A DNA stretch of 60,341 nt from an uncultured Anaerolineaceae bacterium (GTDB taxonomy: Bacteria > Chloroflexota > Anaerolineae > Anaerolineales > Anaerolineaceae), in the NCBI GenBank assembly GCA_938020565.1, contig CALIHP010000064.1, positions 1-60,341 on the forward strand. The letters are read 5' to 3'. The notes beneath the pieces are model-generated. The model was not told the DNA's origin. It ran no database searches and saw only the letters and a program-made list of their open reading frames with translations. The position numbers were made by a program, and so were the translations under genes. Of the stretch, positions 42,648 through 51,902 are shown in pieces (the first letter of the stretch is position 1; each line of letters begins with the position of its first letter).

Positions 42648-45056
42648 ATGGAAAGAAAGAAGTTGTCCGTATTATTGAGCCTTGTGCTCGTGCTGGGTCT
42701 GCTCATGGGAGCTTGCGCCCCCGCTGAGCCGACAAAAGAAGCTGCTGCCGAGCCTGCCGCTGAAGAGGTCGTCGAAGAAGCTGCTCCCGCCGCTGGCGAA
42801 GCCGCCGCGGACGCTGACGCGAAGGTCGAAGAAGCTGCTCCCGCCGCTGACGAAGCTGCCGCGGACGCTGACGCGAAGGTCGAAGAAGCCGCTCCCGCCG
42901 CTGACGAGGCCGCCGCGGACGCTGGCGAGAAGGTTGAAGAAGCCGTCGCCGCTGTTGCCGATGCTGCTGCGGCTGTTGCCGACGCCGCGAAGGAAACGGC
43001 TGCCGACGCCGCCGCTGACGCTGGCGCGAAGGTTGAAGAGGCTGTTGCCGCTGTTGGCGACGCCGCCGCTGCGGCTGCTGACGCTGCGAAGGAGACGGCT
43101 GCCGACGTTGCTGACGCCGCGGGCGAGAAGGTTGAAGAAGCTTCCGACGCTGTTGGCATGGCCGCTGACGAGGCGATGAAAGCCGCGAAGGAGGCTGCTG
43201 AGGCCGCCGGAGCTGCCGCCGATGCAGCGAAAGAAACGACCGAAGCTGCTGTCGCTGACGCCGCCGAGAAGGTTAAAGAAGCTGCGAACGCGGTGGCTGA
43301 CGCGGCGAAGGACGCCAAGGCGTCCGCCAAAGCCGTGAAACCGGAAGATTTATATAAGGCTGAAGACGACGGTTCGTTCGAATCGATGTCCTGGTCGCTC
43401 GGCGCGAGCGACATTCCGACGATCGACCCGGCGCTGGCGACGGATACGAGCTCGAATCAGATTATTCAGCTGATTTACATGGGCCTGACGATGCAGAATG
43501 AGGTGACCGCCGAGGTCGAAAACGCGGTCGCGACGAAGATCGAAAAGGGCGAAGTCGCTGACGATGGATCGATTAAATATACGTATACGATCCGTACGGA
43601 TATCCCCTGGGTCCGCTACAACGCGGAAACCGAAGAAGTTGAACCTGTGGTCGACTGCGACGGGAACGTCCGTTTCCTGACGGCGCATGATTTCGAATAC
43701 GCGATCAAGCGGTCGGCCGCTCCGGAAACCGCTTCGGATTACGCGTACATGGTCGGCGATTATGTTGTCGGCGCCGCCGATTATTTCGCCGGCGTTGAAG
43801 GCGTGACCGCGGACGACGTCATGGTCAAGGCCGTCGACGACGCGACGCTCGAAATTACCTGGGTCGCGGAATTCGCGGCGAATAACATGATCGCCGGTAT
43901 CTGGACGTACAACGCGGTCCCGTCCTGGGTCATCGACGGCGACGAGGCCTGCGATCTTGAAGGCGCCGGCGAGCTCTGGGCTTCGATCGAGAACGTTCAG
44001 TCGTACGGCCCGTACGCTGCGAAGGAATGGATCCATGACGATTCGTTTACGGTCATTAAGAATCCGTACTGGCCGGCGGATATCGAAGCCGTTCCCCAGG
44101 CGAAGATTGAAGAAGTTGTCTTCCGTATTCTCGACAGCTCGGCCGCGTTGGCCGAATTCGAATCCGGGAACCTGACCGGCATGTCCGAGGTCCCGACCTC
44201 CGAGCTCGACCGGCTTAAGGCGGATCCGGAGCTGAGCGAGGCGCTTTCTATCGGCGAAGATATGTGTACCTATTATTATGGGTTCAACACGACGGCGCAG
44301 TTTGTGAACGACGCCCGCGTCCGCCGCGCTTTGTCGATGGCAATCGACCGGCAGTCGCTCGTTGATAACGTCACGAAGGCCGGACAGGTCCCGGCGCAGT
44401 GGTTCTCGCGTCCGGGGCTTCTCGCCGCGCCGACGCTCAAAGATCATCCGGACCTCGGCGTCAAGTTTGATCCGGAAGGCGCGAAGGCGCTGATCGAAGA
44501 GTACATGGCGGACGAGGGGATCGAAGACCCGATGGATATCACGGTCGAGATCGTTCATAACTCGAACGAAAATCACCAGCGGATCGCCGTCGCGGTCCAG
44601 CAGATGTGGAAGGACAATCTCGGAATCAACGCGCTGATCAGCAATCAGGAATGGGCCGTTTACCTGAAGACGATCCGCTCGCTCGATACGCCGCAGGTTT
44701 ACCGGCTGGGCTGGTGCCAGGATTACATGGACGCCGCCAACTTCCTGAACGATTCCGTTTCTTCGGGCGGCTCGGCCAACCCGACCGTCGACGGTATCCC
44801 GGGAGCGAAGCCGACCGGCGGGCTGATGTGGTACAACGAGGAATATGAAAAACTCGTCGACACGGCTCAGACGCTGACGGACACGGCGGAGCGCCTCGAT
44901 CTGTATGCGCAGGCGGAAAATATCCTCGTTTACGAAGACGCCGCGATGGCGCCGCTGTACTGGTACACGCGCGCGGAGATGAGCAGTCCGGAGCTCGATC
45001 GGACTTACTCGATCCTCGGCGGTAAAGAAAACTTCTACAAGTGGTCTTATAAATAA
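42648..45056 (+). CDS. oppA: Oligopeptide-binding lipoprotein (family 5) with an Ala/Glu-rich repeat stalk
   Basis: An 802-aa lipoprotein, much longer than its paralogs (about 600 aa). The lipobox is LLMGAC, with the acylated Cys at about residue 24. Residues 30 to about 225 are an Ala/Glu/Asp/Lys-rich repeat region, predicted to be long helices. The binding domain starts near 229 with KPEDLYKAEDD and keeps DIPTIDPALATDTSSNQ, YGPYAAKEW, RVRRALSMAIDRQ and the terminal FYKWSYK. AGGAGG precedes ATG 42648 (ATG 42645 is too close to it). The stalk may hold the receptor away from the membrane or bridge a thick wall. Confidence 0.92.
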   Translation: MERKKLSVLLSLVLVLGLLMGACAPAEPTKEAAAEPAAEEVVEEAAPAAGEAAADADAKVEEAAPAADEAAADADAKVEEAAPAADEAAADAGEKVEEAVAAVADAAAAVADAAKETAADAAADAGAKVEEAVAAVGDAAAAAADAAKETAADVADAAGEKVEEASDAVGMAADEAMKAAKEAAEAAGAAADAAKETTEAAVADAAEKVKEAANAVADAAKDAKASAKAVKPEDLYKAEDDGSFESMSWSLGASDIPTIDPALATDTSSNQIIQLIYMGLTMQNEVTAEVENAVATKIEKGEVADDGSIKYTYTIRTDIPWVRYNAETEEVEPVVDCDGNVRFLTAHDFEYAIKRSAAPETASDYAYMVGDYVVGAADYFAGVEGVTADDVMVKAVDDATLEITWVAEFAANNMIAGIWTYNAVPSWVIDGDEACDLEGAGELWASIENVQSYGPYAAKEWIHDDSFTVIKNPYWPADIEAVPQAKIEEVVFRILDSSAALAEFESGNLTGMSEVPTSELDRLKADPELSEALSIGEDMCTYYYGFNTTAQFVNDARVRRALSMAIDRQSLVDNVTKAGQVPAQWFSRPGLLAAPTLKDHPDLGVKFDPEGAKALIEEYMADEGIEDPMDITVEIVHNSNENHQRIAVAVQQMWKDNLGINALISNQEWAVYLKTIRSLDTPQVYRLGWCQDYMDAANFLNDSVSSGGSANPTVDGIPGAKPTGGLMWYNEEYEKLVDTAQTLTDTAERLDLYAQAENILVYEDAAMAPLYWYTRAEMSSPELDRTYSILGGKENFYKWSYK
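42771..43130 (+). repeat. Coding tandem repeats in the OppA stalk
   Basis: Units begin with Val-Glu-Glu-Ala. Three units of exactly 54 nt (18 aa; starts 42771, 42825, 42879) are followed by two of exactly 99 nt (33 aa; starts 42933, 43032). Degenerate units continue to about 43335. Confidence 0.92.
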
Positions 45057-45078
45057 ATTGAGTTGACCCGGGGGTAGT

Positions 45079-45108
45079 CCGGCGAAGGCGTTCAGCCGCC
45101 TTCGCCGG
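45079..45108 (+). terminator. Hairpin between oppA and oppB
   Basis: CCGGCGAAGGCG (45079-45090) pairs perfectly with 45097-45108 around a 6-nt loop, 22 bp after oppA. No T-run follows, so it may protect the oppA message or reduce read-through into the permease genes. The rest of the 229-bp gap holds another GC-rich stem and no gene. Confidence 0.55.
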
Positions 45109-45285
45109 CGCCCGCGGGCGTCCTTTGTTCAAAGGCTGCCGTTCGCCGGTTGGGCCGGCGGTCGGGATTTTTTGAATCACGCGGCATGCGGCTTTTCGCC
45201 TGGGGCCCCGCGACCGGCGTTGCGGTCGGTACCCGGTCCGGAGAACCGCTGAGGAAAGTCCGCCGCGGAAATTTCGGAGGAAAAC

Positions 45286-46341
45286 ATGGGAAGGTATCTT
45301 GTCCAAAGGTTGCTTTACATGCTATTGGTTCTTTTCGTTGTCTCGGTGATAACGTTCGGGCTGATGCATCTCGTTCCGGGCGGTCCGTTCGATAAGGAAA
45401 AGCCGCTTCCGAAAGAGATTATCGCGAACCTTGAAAAGCGGTATCATCTGGATCAGCCGTTATATATTCAGTACCTCGAATATATCAGGGCGCTCCTCGT
45501 TCCGCGGTTCAGCGAGCAGAAATTCGCGAATAATATTGACAGCGACGCGCTTTTCAAGTTCAAGATCGGAAAATATCACGTGCGCTGGGTTAATTTTGGC
45601 CCGTCGTATACGTCGCGGTCGCGGACGGTTAACGACATGCTCCGGGACCAGCTTCCGATATCGATTCAGCTTGGCTTCCTGGCGTTCTGCCTGGCGATTC
45701 TGATCGGAATGCCGCTCGGGATCATCGCGGCGATCCGGCAGAATTCCTTTCTGGATTATTTTTCGATGGCGCTGGCGATTTTCGGGGTTTCGGTTCCGGT
45801 TATCGTTCTCGGTCCGATCCTGATCTGGGTTTTCGGCGTGTCGCTGAAATGGCTTCCGGTAACCGGCTGGGGCTCGAAGCCTCCGTTTACGTTGGGAATT
45901 TTCCCGAATAAATGGGGGTGGGAATATTGGAAGTTCGCGATTATGCCGATGTTCGGGTTGGGACTTTCGTCGTCGGCGTCGATCGCGCGGTTGACGCGCG
46001 CGTCGCTCCTCCAGGTCATCCGTGAGGATTATATTCGAACGGCGCGGGCGAAGGGGCTGAAAGAACGGCGGATTATCCGGCGGCATGCGCTTAAGAACGC
46101 GCTGATCCCGGTGGTGACGATTTTAGGGCCGATGTTTGCCGCGCTGCTGACCGGGACGTTCGTAACCGAGACGATTTTCGGGATTCCCGGAATGGGCCGG
46201 TATTTCGTCAACAGTATTACCAACCGCGACTACCCGGTCATCATGGGGACGGTCCTGATTTACGCCGTATTTTTAGTGTTTTCGAACCTGATTGTGGATC
46301 TCGTTTACGGCGTAATCGATCCGCGGATTCGCTACGACTGA
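45286..46341 (+). CDS. oppB: Oligopeptide ABC transporter permease (OppB/DppB)
   Basis: A 351-aa permease beginning RYLVQRLLYMLLVLFVVSVITFGLMHLVPGGPFD, the usual OppB start. The region between the first and second helix (residues 40-115) is longer and more charged than in the dipeptide type. The EAA loop is near residue 245 (DYIRTARAKGLKERRII). GGAGG precedes the ATG. Confidence 0.93.
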   Translation: MGRYLVQRLLYMLLVLFVVSVITFGLMHLVPGGPFDKEKPLPKEIIANLEKRYHLDQPLYIQYLEYIRALLVPRFSEQKFANNIDSDALFKFKIGKYHVRWVNFGPSYTSRSRTVNDMLRDQLPISIQLGFLAFCLAILIGMPLGIIAAIRQNSFLDYFSMALAIFGVSVPVIVLGPILIWVFGVSLKWLPVTGWGSKPPFTLGIFPNKWGWEYWKFAIMPMFGLGLSSSASIARLTRASLLQVIREDYIRTARAKGLKERRIIRRHALKNALIPVVTILGPMFAALLTGTFVTETIFGIPGMGRYFVNSITNRDYPVIMGTVLIYAVFLVFSNLIVDLVYGVIDPRIRYD

Positions 46342-46357
46342 AAGGCAGGGGGAAAAT

Positions 46358-47398
46358 ATGACAGCGGATTTAAGCAGTACGGTAAAAAACGCGCGGTCGG
46401 GCGGGAATCCGATCGCGGTGAAGTCAGAATCGCTGGGACAGGACGCGCTCAGGCGGCTGATGCGCAACCGCGCGGCGGTCATCGGGGCAATTATTATCGT
46501 TCTTCTGTATTTGATGATGGTTTTCGCGGACAAGCTCGCGCCGTTCGATTACGCGACGCAGACGCTCTCGGAGCAGAACGCGGTTCCGCCGTGGCTGACG
46601 AAGGTTTTTCCGACGATGGCTCCGTACGCGAAAGCGCCGGCGGATAACCCGAATAAGTATATTTTAGGGGCGGACTACGTCGGGCGCGACCTGTTGTCGC
46701 GGATTATTTACGGTGCGCGCGTTTCGCTGATCATCGCGATTATCGGACCGTTGATTTCGCTGCTGATCGGGGTCGTGTACGGGTGTATTTCCGGCTATAT
46801 CGGCGGCAGGACGGATAACGTGATGATGCGGATTGTCGACGTGCTGTACGCTTTCCCGAGCCTGCTGTTTACGATTCTGCTGATGACGTTTTTCCGGTCA
46901 GCGACGGCGAAGGCGGCGCCGGGCTCGTTCGTGTCGCTCGTATCCGCGCTGGATAATTCGCTGGGCGGGCTGATGTTCATCTTTGTCGGGATCGGGATGA
47001 CAGCGTGGCAGACGAAGGCGCGGCTGACGCGCGGGCAGGTGCTGTCGACGAAGGAGAAAGAGTATATCGAGGCGGCGCGTTCGATCGGCGCGACTGACGG
47101 GCGTATCCTGTTCGGGCATATCCTGCCGAATATTATCGGGCCGCTCGTCGTTTCGGAGACGCTGGCGATTCCGGGGTATATCAATACAGAAGCGTTCCTG
47201 TCGTTTATCGGGCTGGGCGTGAACCCGCCGACGCCGTCCTGGGGCGCGATGATTTCGGATGGGTCGAAGGTGGTCCGGACGTATCCGAACCAGACGATTT
47301 TCCCGGCGCTGATGCTGGCGATTACGATGTTCGCGTTCAACTTCCTCGGCGACGGGCTGCGCGACGCGCTCGATCCGCAGATGCGCGGACGGACGTAG
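46358..47398 (+). CDS. oppC: Oligopeptide ABC transporter permease (OppC/DppC)
   Basis: A 346-aa permease with an N-terminal OppC segment (LGQDALRRLMRNRAAVIGAIIIVLLYLMMVFADKLAP) and the EAA loop YIEAARSIGATDGRIL near residue 237. It starts 16 bp after oppB and ends the opp operon. Confidence 0.93.
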   Translation: MTADLSSTVKNARSGGNPIAVKSESLGQDALRRLMRNRAAVIGAIIIVLLYLMMVFADKLAPFDYATQTLSEQNAVPPWLTKVFPTMAPYAKAPADNPNKYILGADYVGRDLLSRIIYGARVSLIIAIIGPLISLLIGVVYGCISGYIGGRTDNVMMRIVDVLYAFPSLLFTILLMTFFRSATAKAAPGSFVSLVSALDNSLGGLMFIFVGIGMTAWQTKARLTRGQVLSTKEKEYIEAARSIGATDGRILFGHILPNIIGPLVVSETLAIPGYINTEAFLSFIGLGVNPPTPSWGAMISDGSKVVRTYPNQTIFPALMLAITMFAFNFLGDGLRDALDPQMRGRT

Positions 47399-47416
47399 AA
47401 GCTCTGTATGAATTAT

Positions 47417-47449
47417 TTGAGGGACCAGGGTCCGGACCCTGTCCCTCAA
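47417..47449. repeat. REP-like palindrome after oppC
   Basis: A near-perfect palindrome reading TTGAGGGAC-CAGGGTCC outward on one side and GGACCCT-GTCCCTCAA on the other, with one unpaired base. Palindromes of this GGGAC..GTCCC kind occur as dispersed repeats in many bacteria. It could also act as a terminator for opp; no strong T-run follows. Confidence 0.55.
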
Positions 47450-47475
47450 ACTCCCTGACGCAAGCGTTTATTCTT

Positions 47476-47772
47476 TTAAAAAATTCCGCCGATGGCGCGC
47501 CAGCAGGCTTCTAAATGCGCTGCGCCGTCTTTCGATACCTTCCGGCGGATGAGTCGGACGCGGTCTTCCATCAGCGGGATCCCGCCGATTTCAAAGAAAC
47601 GATTGCCGATCTCTCTCGCGCCCTTATGGCGGCAGTTCTGATCAAAGGGCCCGCCGCTCCGGACCGAGAGGTAATCTTCTTTCTTCCCGATCGAGATCAG
47701 GTTCTCGGTTAACCGCTCGACTTCCGCTTTGAATTCGCGGGGGTATTTTGGAAATAAAAATGAAAAGCACAT
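47476..47772 (-). CDS. Small hypothetical protein
   Basis: A 98-aa soluble protein. The C-terminal half (REIGNRFFEIGGIPLMEDRVRL then AAHLEACWRAIGGIF) resembles a small uncharacterised protein pattern, IGexL...GG..lM...V...LE.aWdGIG, that I know from other phyla. Two cysteines occur, at residue 2 and near 47. It has no obvious partner gene. The ORF is short, but its composition and pattern make it plausible. Confidence 0.55.
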   Translation of the reverse strand: MCFSFLFPKYPREFKAEVERLTENLISIGKKEDYLSVRSGGPFDQNCRHKGAREIGNRFFEIGGIPLMEDRVRLIRRKVSKDGAAHLEACWRAIGGIF

Positions 47773-48085
47773 GATCTGAATTCCCTTTTCTCTTTACTGA
47801 TTCAGCGCGCCATAACAAATTCAGAAAAAATCCGCTGAAAACGACGGCGCATGTTAGAATAGCCACAATATCAATACGCTAATCTTATCAGATTTTGACG
47901 ATCGTTCAACCTGAAACAGTTTGCGGTTTCGCTGATTGAACCGCTGCGTGGATTAGCGGAAAGCGGTTCTGATCTGTCTGACGAGCGGATTTTTTAAACC
48001 ATTTTTACCACTGTGCGTTTCAGCTGTTTCCGGATTCCGGCGATTGCTGATTTTTTTCAAATTTTGAATTTTATCAGGAGGAACG
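47773..48085. promoter_or_regulatory. Intergenic region before the tandem binding-protein genes
   Basis: No gene is supported. It holds a TAGAAT -10-like box (47855-47860), an inverted repeat GAACCGCT / AGCGGTTC (47938-47969), a T-run near 47990 and the AGGAGG site of the next gene. A promoter for that gene is likely but cannot be fixed. Confidence 0.4.
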
Positions 48086-49885
48086 ATGAGAAAGAAAAAT
48101 AGTTTTGTTGTTTCGATCTTTGCGCTTGCGCTGGTTCTTTTCGTCAGCACGTCCGCCGCTTTCGCACAGGTCAAACCGGAGGACCTGTACCGGGCTGAGG
48201 ACGACGGGTCGTATGACACGATGTCCTGGCTGATCGGAACAGGGGATATCCCGACGATCGATCCGGGGCTGGCGACGGATACGACTTCGAATCAGGTTAT
48301 CCAGACGATCTTCATGGGGCTGACGACGATCGACGAGGAAACGGCCGAGGTTCAGGATGGGGTCGCGATTGCAATGACGAAGAGCGATATCGCAGAAGAC
48401 GGTTCAATTACGTATACGTATCGGATCCGAACCGATATTCCATGGGTCCGGTACGATCCGGAGACTGAAGCGGTTGAACCGGTGGTCGACTGCGACGGGA
48501 ACGTTCGTTTCCTGACGGCGAGGGATTTCGAATACGCGATCAAGCGTGTCGTTGACCCGGCGCTCGCGTCCGATTACGCGTACATGGTCGCCGACCATGT
48601 TGTCGGCGCGGCGGAATTCATGACAGGCGCGGAAGGCGCGACTGCGGACGATATCCTGGTTAAGGCGGTTGACGACGCGACGCTGGAAATTACCTGGCTG
48701 ACGGAGTTCGCGGCGAATAACATGATCGCCGGCCGTCCGACCTACTTCGCGGTTCCGTCCTGGGTGATCGACGGCGACGCCTGCACGGAGGCGAGCGGGG
48801 ATCTTTGGGCGACGGTCGAAAATATCCAATCCTACGGCCCTTATACGGCGGTTGAATGGGTTCACGACGATTCGTTTACCGTGGTCAGGAATCCGTACTG
48901 GCCCGCCGATATTGAATCGGTTCCGCAGCCTCAGATCGAGGAAATCGTTTTTCGCTTCTTAGACAGCTCCGCGGCGCTGGCTGAGTATGAAGCGGGGAAC
49001 CTGACCGGGTCGAACGTCGTTCCGGCGTCGGAGATCGACCGGATCCAGGCGGATCCGGTTTTGAGCGAGGCGTATCATGCCGGCGAGGATATGTGCACGT
49101 ATTTTTATGGCTTCAACACGACCGCTCCGTTTGTCGACGACCCCCGCGTGCGGCGCGCGCTGTCGATGGCGATCGACCGGCAGTCGCTGATCGATCATGT
49201 CGCGAAAGGCGGGCAGATTCCCGCGCAGTGGTGGACGCGACCGGGGCTGGCCGCCGCGCCGACGCTCGAAGAATATCCGGACCTGGGCGTTAAATATGAT
49301 CCAGAGGGCGCCAAGGCGCTGATCGAGGCGTACATGGAGGAAAAAGGGATTTCCGATCCGTCCGAGATCAGGATCGAGCTGATGCATAATACCAGCGAGA
49401 ATCATGCGAAGCTCGCTGTCGCGGTCCAGCAGATGTGGAAGGATACGCTTGGGATCGATATCACAATCTCGAATCAGGAATGGGCGGTTTATCTTAAAAC
49501 GATTCGTTCTGAGAACGCGCCGCAGGTTTTCCGGAATGGCTGGTGCACCGGGTATCCGGACGCCGCTTCGTTCCTGAACGACGGTATTTCGTCGGGCGCA
49601 TCGCTGAATCCGACGATCGACAGCCTGCCCGGGTCCAAACCGATCGGGATGGTGATGTGGTACAACGAGCGGTTCGAGGACCTGATCGATGAAGCGCGGC
49701 TGACGCTGGATGTTGCGGAACGGACGAAGCTGCATGCCGAAGCGGAGCAGATTCTGGTTTATGAGGACGCGGTCCTGGCTCCGATCTACTGGTACAAGAG
49801 CCTGCAGCTTTCCGATCCCGCGTTGAACCGGACGTACTCGATTCTCGGCGGCGTAGAGAGTTTTTATAAGTGGTCCTATCAATAA
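48086..49885 (+). CDS. Family-5 extracellular solute-binding protein
   Basis: A 599-aa paralog of the OppA above, lacking the repeat stalk and lipobox. It has a Sec signal peptide ending STSAAFA before QVKPEDLYRAEDDGS. The GDIPTIDPGLATDTTSNQ start, YGPYTAVEW, RVRRALSMAIDRQ and terminal FYKWSYQ blocks are shared. No permease or ATPase adjoins, so it may feed the opp transporter upstream with other substrates. It is 12 bp ahead of a third paralog. Confidence 0.9.
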   Translation: MRKKNSFVVSIFALALVLFVSTSAAFAQVKPEDLYRAEDDGSYDTMSWLIGTGDIPTIDPGLATDTTSNQVIQTIFMGLTTIDEETAEVQDGVAIAMTKSDIAEDGSITYTYRIRTDIPWVRYDPETEAVEPVVDCDGNVRFLTARDFEYAIKRVVDPALASDYAYMVADHVVGAAEFMTGAEGATADDILVKAVDDATLEITWLTEFAANNMIAGRPTYFAVPSWVIDGDACTEASGDLWATVENIQSYGPYTAVEWVHDDSFTVVRNPYWPADIESVPQPQIEEIVFRFLDSSAALAEYEAGNLTGSNVVPASEIDRIQADPVLSEAYHAGEDMCTYFYGFNTTAPFVDDPRVRRALSMAIDRQSLIDHVAKGGQIPAQWWTRPGLAAAPTLEEYPDLGVKYDPEGAKALIEAYMEEKGISDPSEIRIELMHNTSENHAKLAVAVQQMWKDTLGIDITISNQEWAVYLKTIRSENAPQVFRNGWCTGYPDAASFLNDGISSGASLNPTIDSLPGSKPIGMVMWYNERFEDLIDEARLTLDVAERTKLHAEAEQILVYEDAVLAPIYWYKSLQLSDPALNRTYSILGGVESFYKWSYQ

Positions 49886-49897
49886 ATTGGAGAATGT

Positions 49898-51700
49898 ATG
49901 AAAAAGGAAAAACTGTTTATTTGGGTAAGCCTGGCGCTTTTGTCGCTTCTCTTTCTTTCCGTTCCCGCTGTCGGTCGCTCCGGGATAAGTCCGGACGAGC
50001 TGTACCGCGCGGAGGACGACGGTTCTTACGATTCGATTTCCTGGCTTCTGGGCGCGAGCGACGTTCCGACGATCGATCCCGCGCTGGCGACGAATACAAG
50101 TTCGAACCAGATTATTCAGCTGATCTTTATGGGTCTGACGATGCAGAACGAGGAGACGGCCGAGGTTCAGAACGCGGTCGCGATCGGGCTTGAAAAAAGC
50201 GAAGCCGGCGCGGACGGTTCGATTAAATATACGTACAAGATTCGGACGGATATTCCCTGGGTCAAATACAATTCGGAAACCGGCGCGGTCGAGCCGGTCG
50301 TCGACTGCGACGGGAACGTCCGCTTCGTTACGGCGCGGGATTTCGAATACGCGATTAAGCGGTCGGCCGACCCCGCGACCGCTTCGGATTACGCGTTTAT
50401 CGTAACCGATTATGTCGCCGGCGCGGCGGATTTTTATTCCGGTACGGAAGGCGCGACAAAGGACAGCGTTCAGGTCAAGGCGCTTGACGACGCGACGCTG
50501 GAAATAACCTGGGTCGCGGAGTTCGCGGCGAATAATATGATCGCCGGGCTTTGGACGTATAACGCCGTCCCGTCCTGGGTCATCGAGGGCGACGCCTGCA
50601 CGGAGGCAGCGGCGGATTATTGGATTTCGATTGAAAACGTTCAAACGTACGGTCCGTACGCGGCGAAGGAATGGATCCACGACGATTCGTTTACGATTGT
50701 CAAAAATCCGTACTGGCCGGCCGACGTCGAATCCGTTCCCCAGGCGCAAATCGAAGAAATCGTCTTCCGTTTCCTCGACAATTCGGCCGCGCTGGCGGAA
50801 TTCGAAGCCGGAACGCTGACCGGCATGTTCGAGATCCCCACCGCCGAAGTCGACCGGATCAAGAACGATCCGGCGCTAAGCGAAGCGTATTCGGTCGGCG
50901 AAGATATGTGCACGTATTATTACGCCTTTAATACGAACGCGGCGTTCGTAAACGACGCGCGGGTCCGGCGCGCGCTTTCGATGGCGATCAATCGGCAGGC
51001 GCTCGTCGACAATGTTACCAAATCCGGCGAAGTCCCGGCGCAGTGGTTCTCCCGGCCCGGTCTCCTGGCCGCTCCGACGCTCGAAGCGTATCCGGAATTG
51101 GGGATTCGCTACGACGCGGAGGGCGCGCGGGAGCTGATTGCGGCGTACATGGAGGAACAGGGTATCGCCGACCCGGGGGAAATAAAGATCGAACTCGTCT
51201 ATAACGCGAACGAAAACGAAGATAAAATCGCTCTTGCAATTCAGCAGATGTGGAAAGAGGTTCTCGGGATCGACGCGCTGATTACGAGCCAGGAATTAGC
51301 CGTTTACTATAAAACGGTCCGATCGCTCGAAACGCCGCAGGTTTACCGCCTCGGCTGGTGCCAGGATTATATGGACGCCGCGAATTTCCTGAACGACGCG
51401 GTTTCATCAGGCGGGTCGGCGAATCCGACGGTCGACGGCGTCGCCGGGAGCGAACCGTCGGGCGGAATGATGTGGTTCAACGAGGAGTACGAAACGCTCG
51501 TCAACCGCGCCCAGACGCTCGAGGATACGGCGGAACGGACGAAGCTTTACGCCGACGCTGAACGGATCCTGGTCTATGAGGACGCGGCCCTGGCTCCGAT
51601 TTACTGGTACACCCGTTCGCAGCTCTGCGACCCCGCGGTGAATCGGACGTATTCGATTCTGGGCGGGAAAGAGAATTTTTATAAGTGGTCCTATAAATAA
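49898..51700 (+). CDS. Family-5 extracellular solute-binding protein
   Basis: A 600-aa paralog. The signal peptide ends near SVPAVGRS, then GISPDELYRAEDDGS. Shared blocks are DVPTIDPALATNTSSNQ, YGPYAAKEW, RVRRALSMAINRQ and the terminal FYKWSYK. By eye it is closer to OppA (42.6 kb) than to its neighbour, for example in the TMQNEETAEVQNAVA and WCQDYMDAANFLND segments. It ends at a strong terminator. Confidence 0.9.
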   Translation: MKKEKLFIWVSLALLSLLFLSVPAVGRSGISPDELYRAEDDGSYDSISWLLGASDVPTIDPALATNTSSNQIIQLIFMGLTMQNEETAEVQNAVAIGLEKSEAGADGSIKYTYKIRTDIPWVKYNSETGAVEPVVDCDGNVRFVTARDFEYAIKRSADPATASDYAFIVTDYVAGAADFYSGTEGATKDSVQVKALDDATLEITWVAEFAANNMIAGLWTYNAVPSWVIEGDACTEAAADYWISIENVQTYGPYAAKEWIHDDSFTIVKNPYWPADVESVPQAQIEEIVFRFLDNSAALAEFEAGTLTGMFEIPTAEVDRIKNDPALSEAYSVGEDMCTYYYAFNTNAAFVNDARVRRALSMAINRQALVDNVTKSGEVPAQWFSRPGLLAAPTLEAYPELGIRYDAEGARELIAAYMEEQGIADPGEIKIELVYNANENEDKIALAIQQMWKEVLGIDALITSQELAVYYKTVRSLETPQVYRLGWCQDYMDAANFLNDAVSSGGSANPTVDGVAGSEPSGGMMWFNEEYETLVNRAQTLEDTAERTKLYADAERILVYEDAALAPIYWYTRSQLCDPAVNRTYSILGGKENFYKWSYK

Positions 51701-51722
51701 ACAGGGACGAAGGCCCGTTCAG

Positions 51723-51754
51723 GACCGCTCCTCTGGTTGAGGAGCGGTCTTTTT
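51723..51754 (+). terminator. Intrinsic terminator of the tandem binding-protein genes
   Basis: GACCGCTCCTC (51723-51733), 5-nt loop, GAGGAGCGGTC (51739-51749) followed by five T's; 22 bp after the stop. Confidence 0.93.
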
Positions 51755-51902
51755 ATGCGGGACAGGTATGATGTCGCCGGCGGAAAGGCTTGTAAAACGG
51801 AGAACCTGCGCAGACGGGAAAGTATGCATTGAAGCCGCGGGACAGGACGAAAAAATGATATCATATCAGCGAATATATATGAATCTGAGGAGCGTATAAA
51901 TT

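Noticed and set aside
42771..43130. CRISPR-like spacing of repeats
   Set aside because: The repeats are contiguous, in frame and protein-coding; there are no unique spacers.
42602..43414. Ala/Ser-rich antisense frame opposite the OppA stalk
   Set aside because: It mirrors the repeat DNA; the plus strand has the ribosome binding site, lipobox and binding domain.
43350..44576. 408-aa antisense frame opposite OppA (and 48959-50749 opposite the paralogs)
   Set aside because: The similar shadow frames arise because the plus-strand genes are paralogs; this is not an independent gene family.
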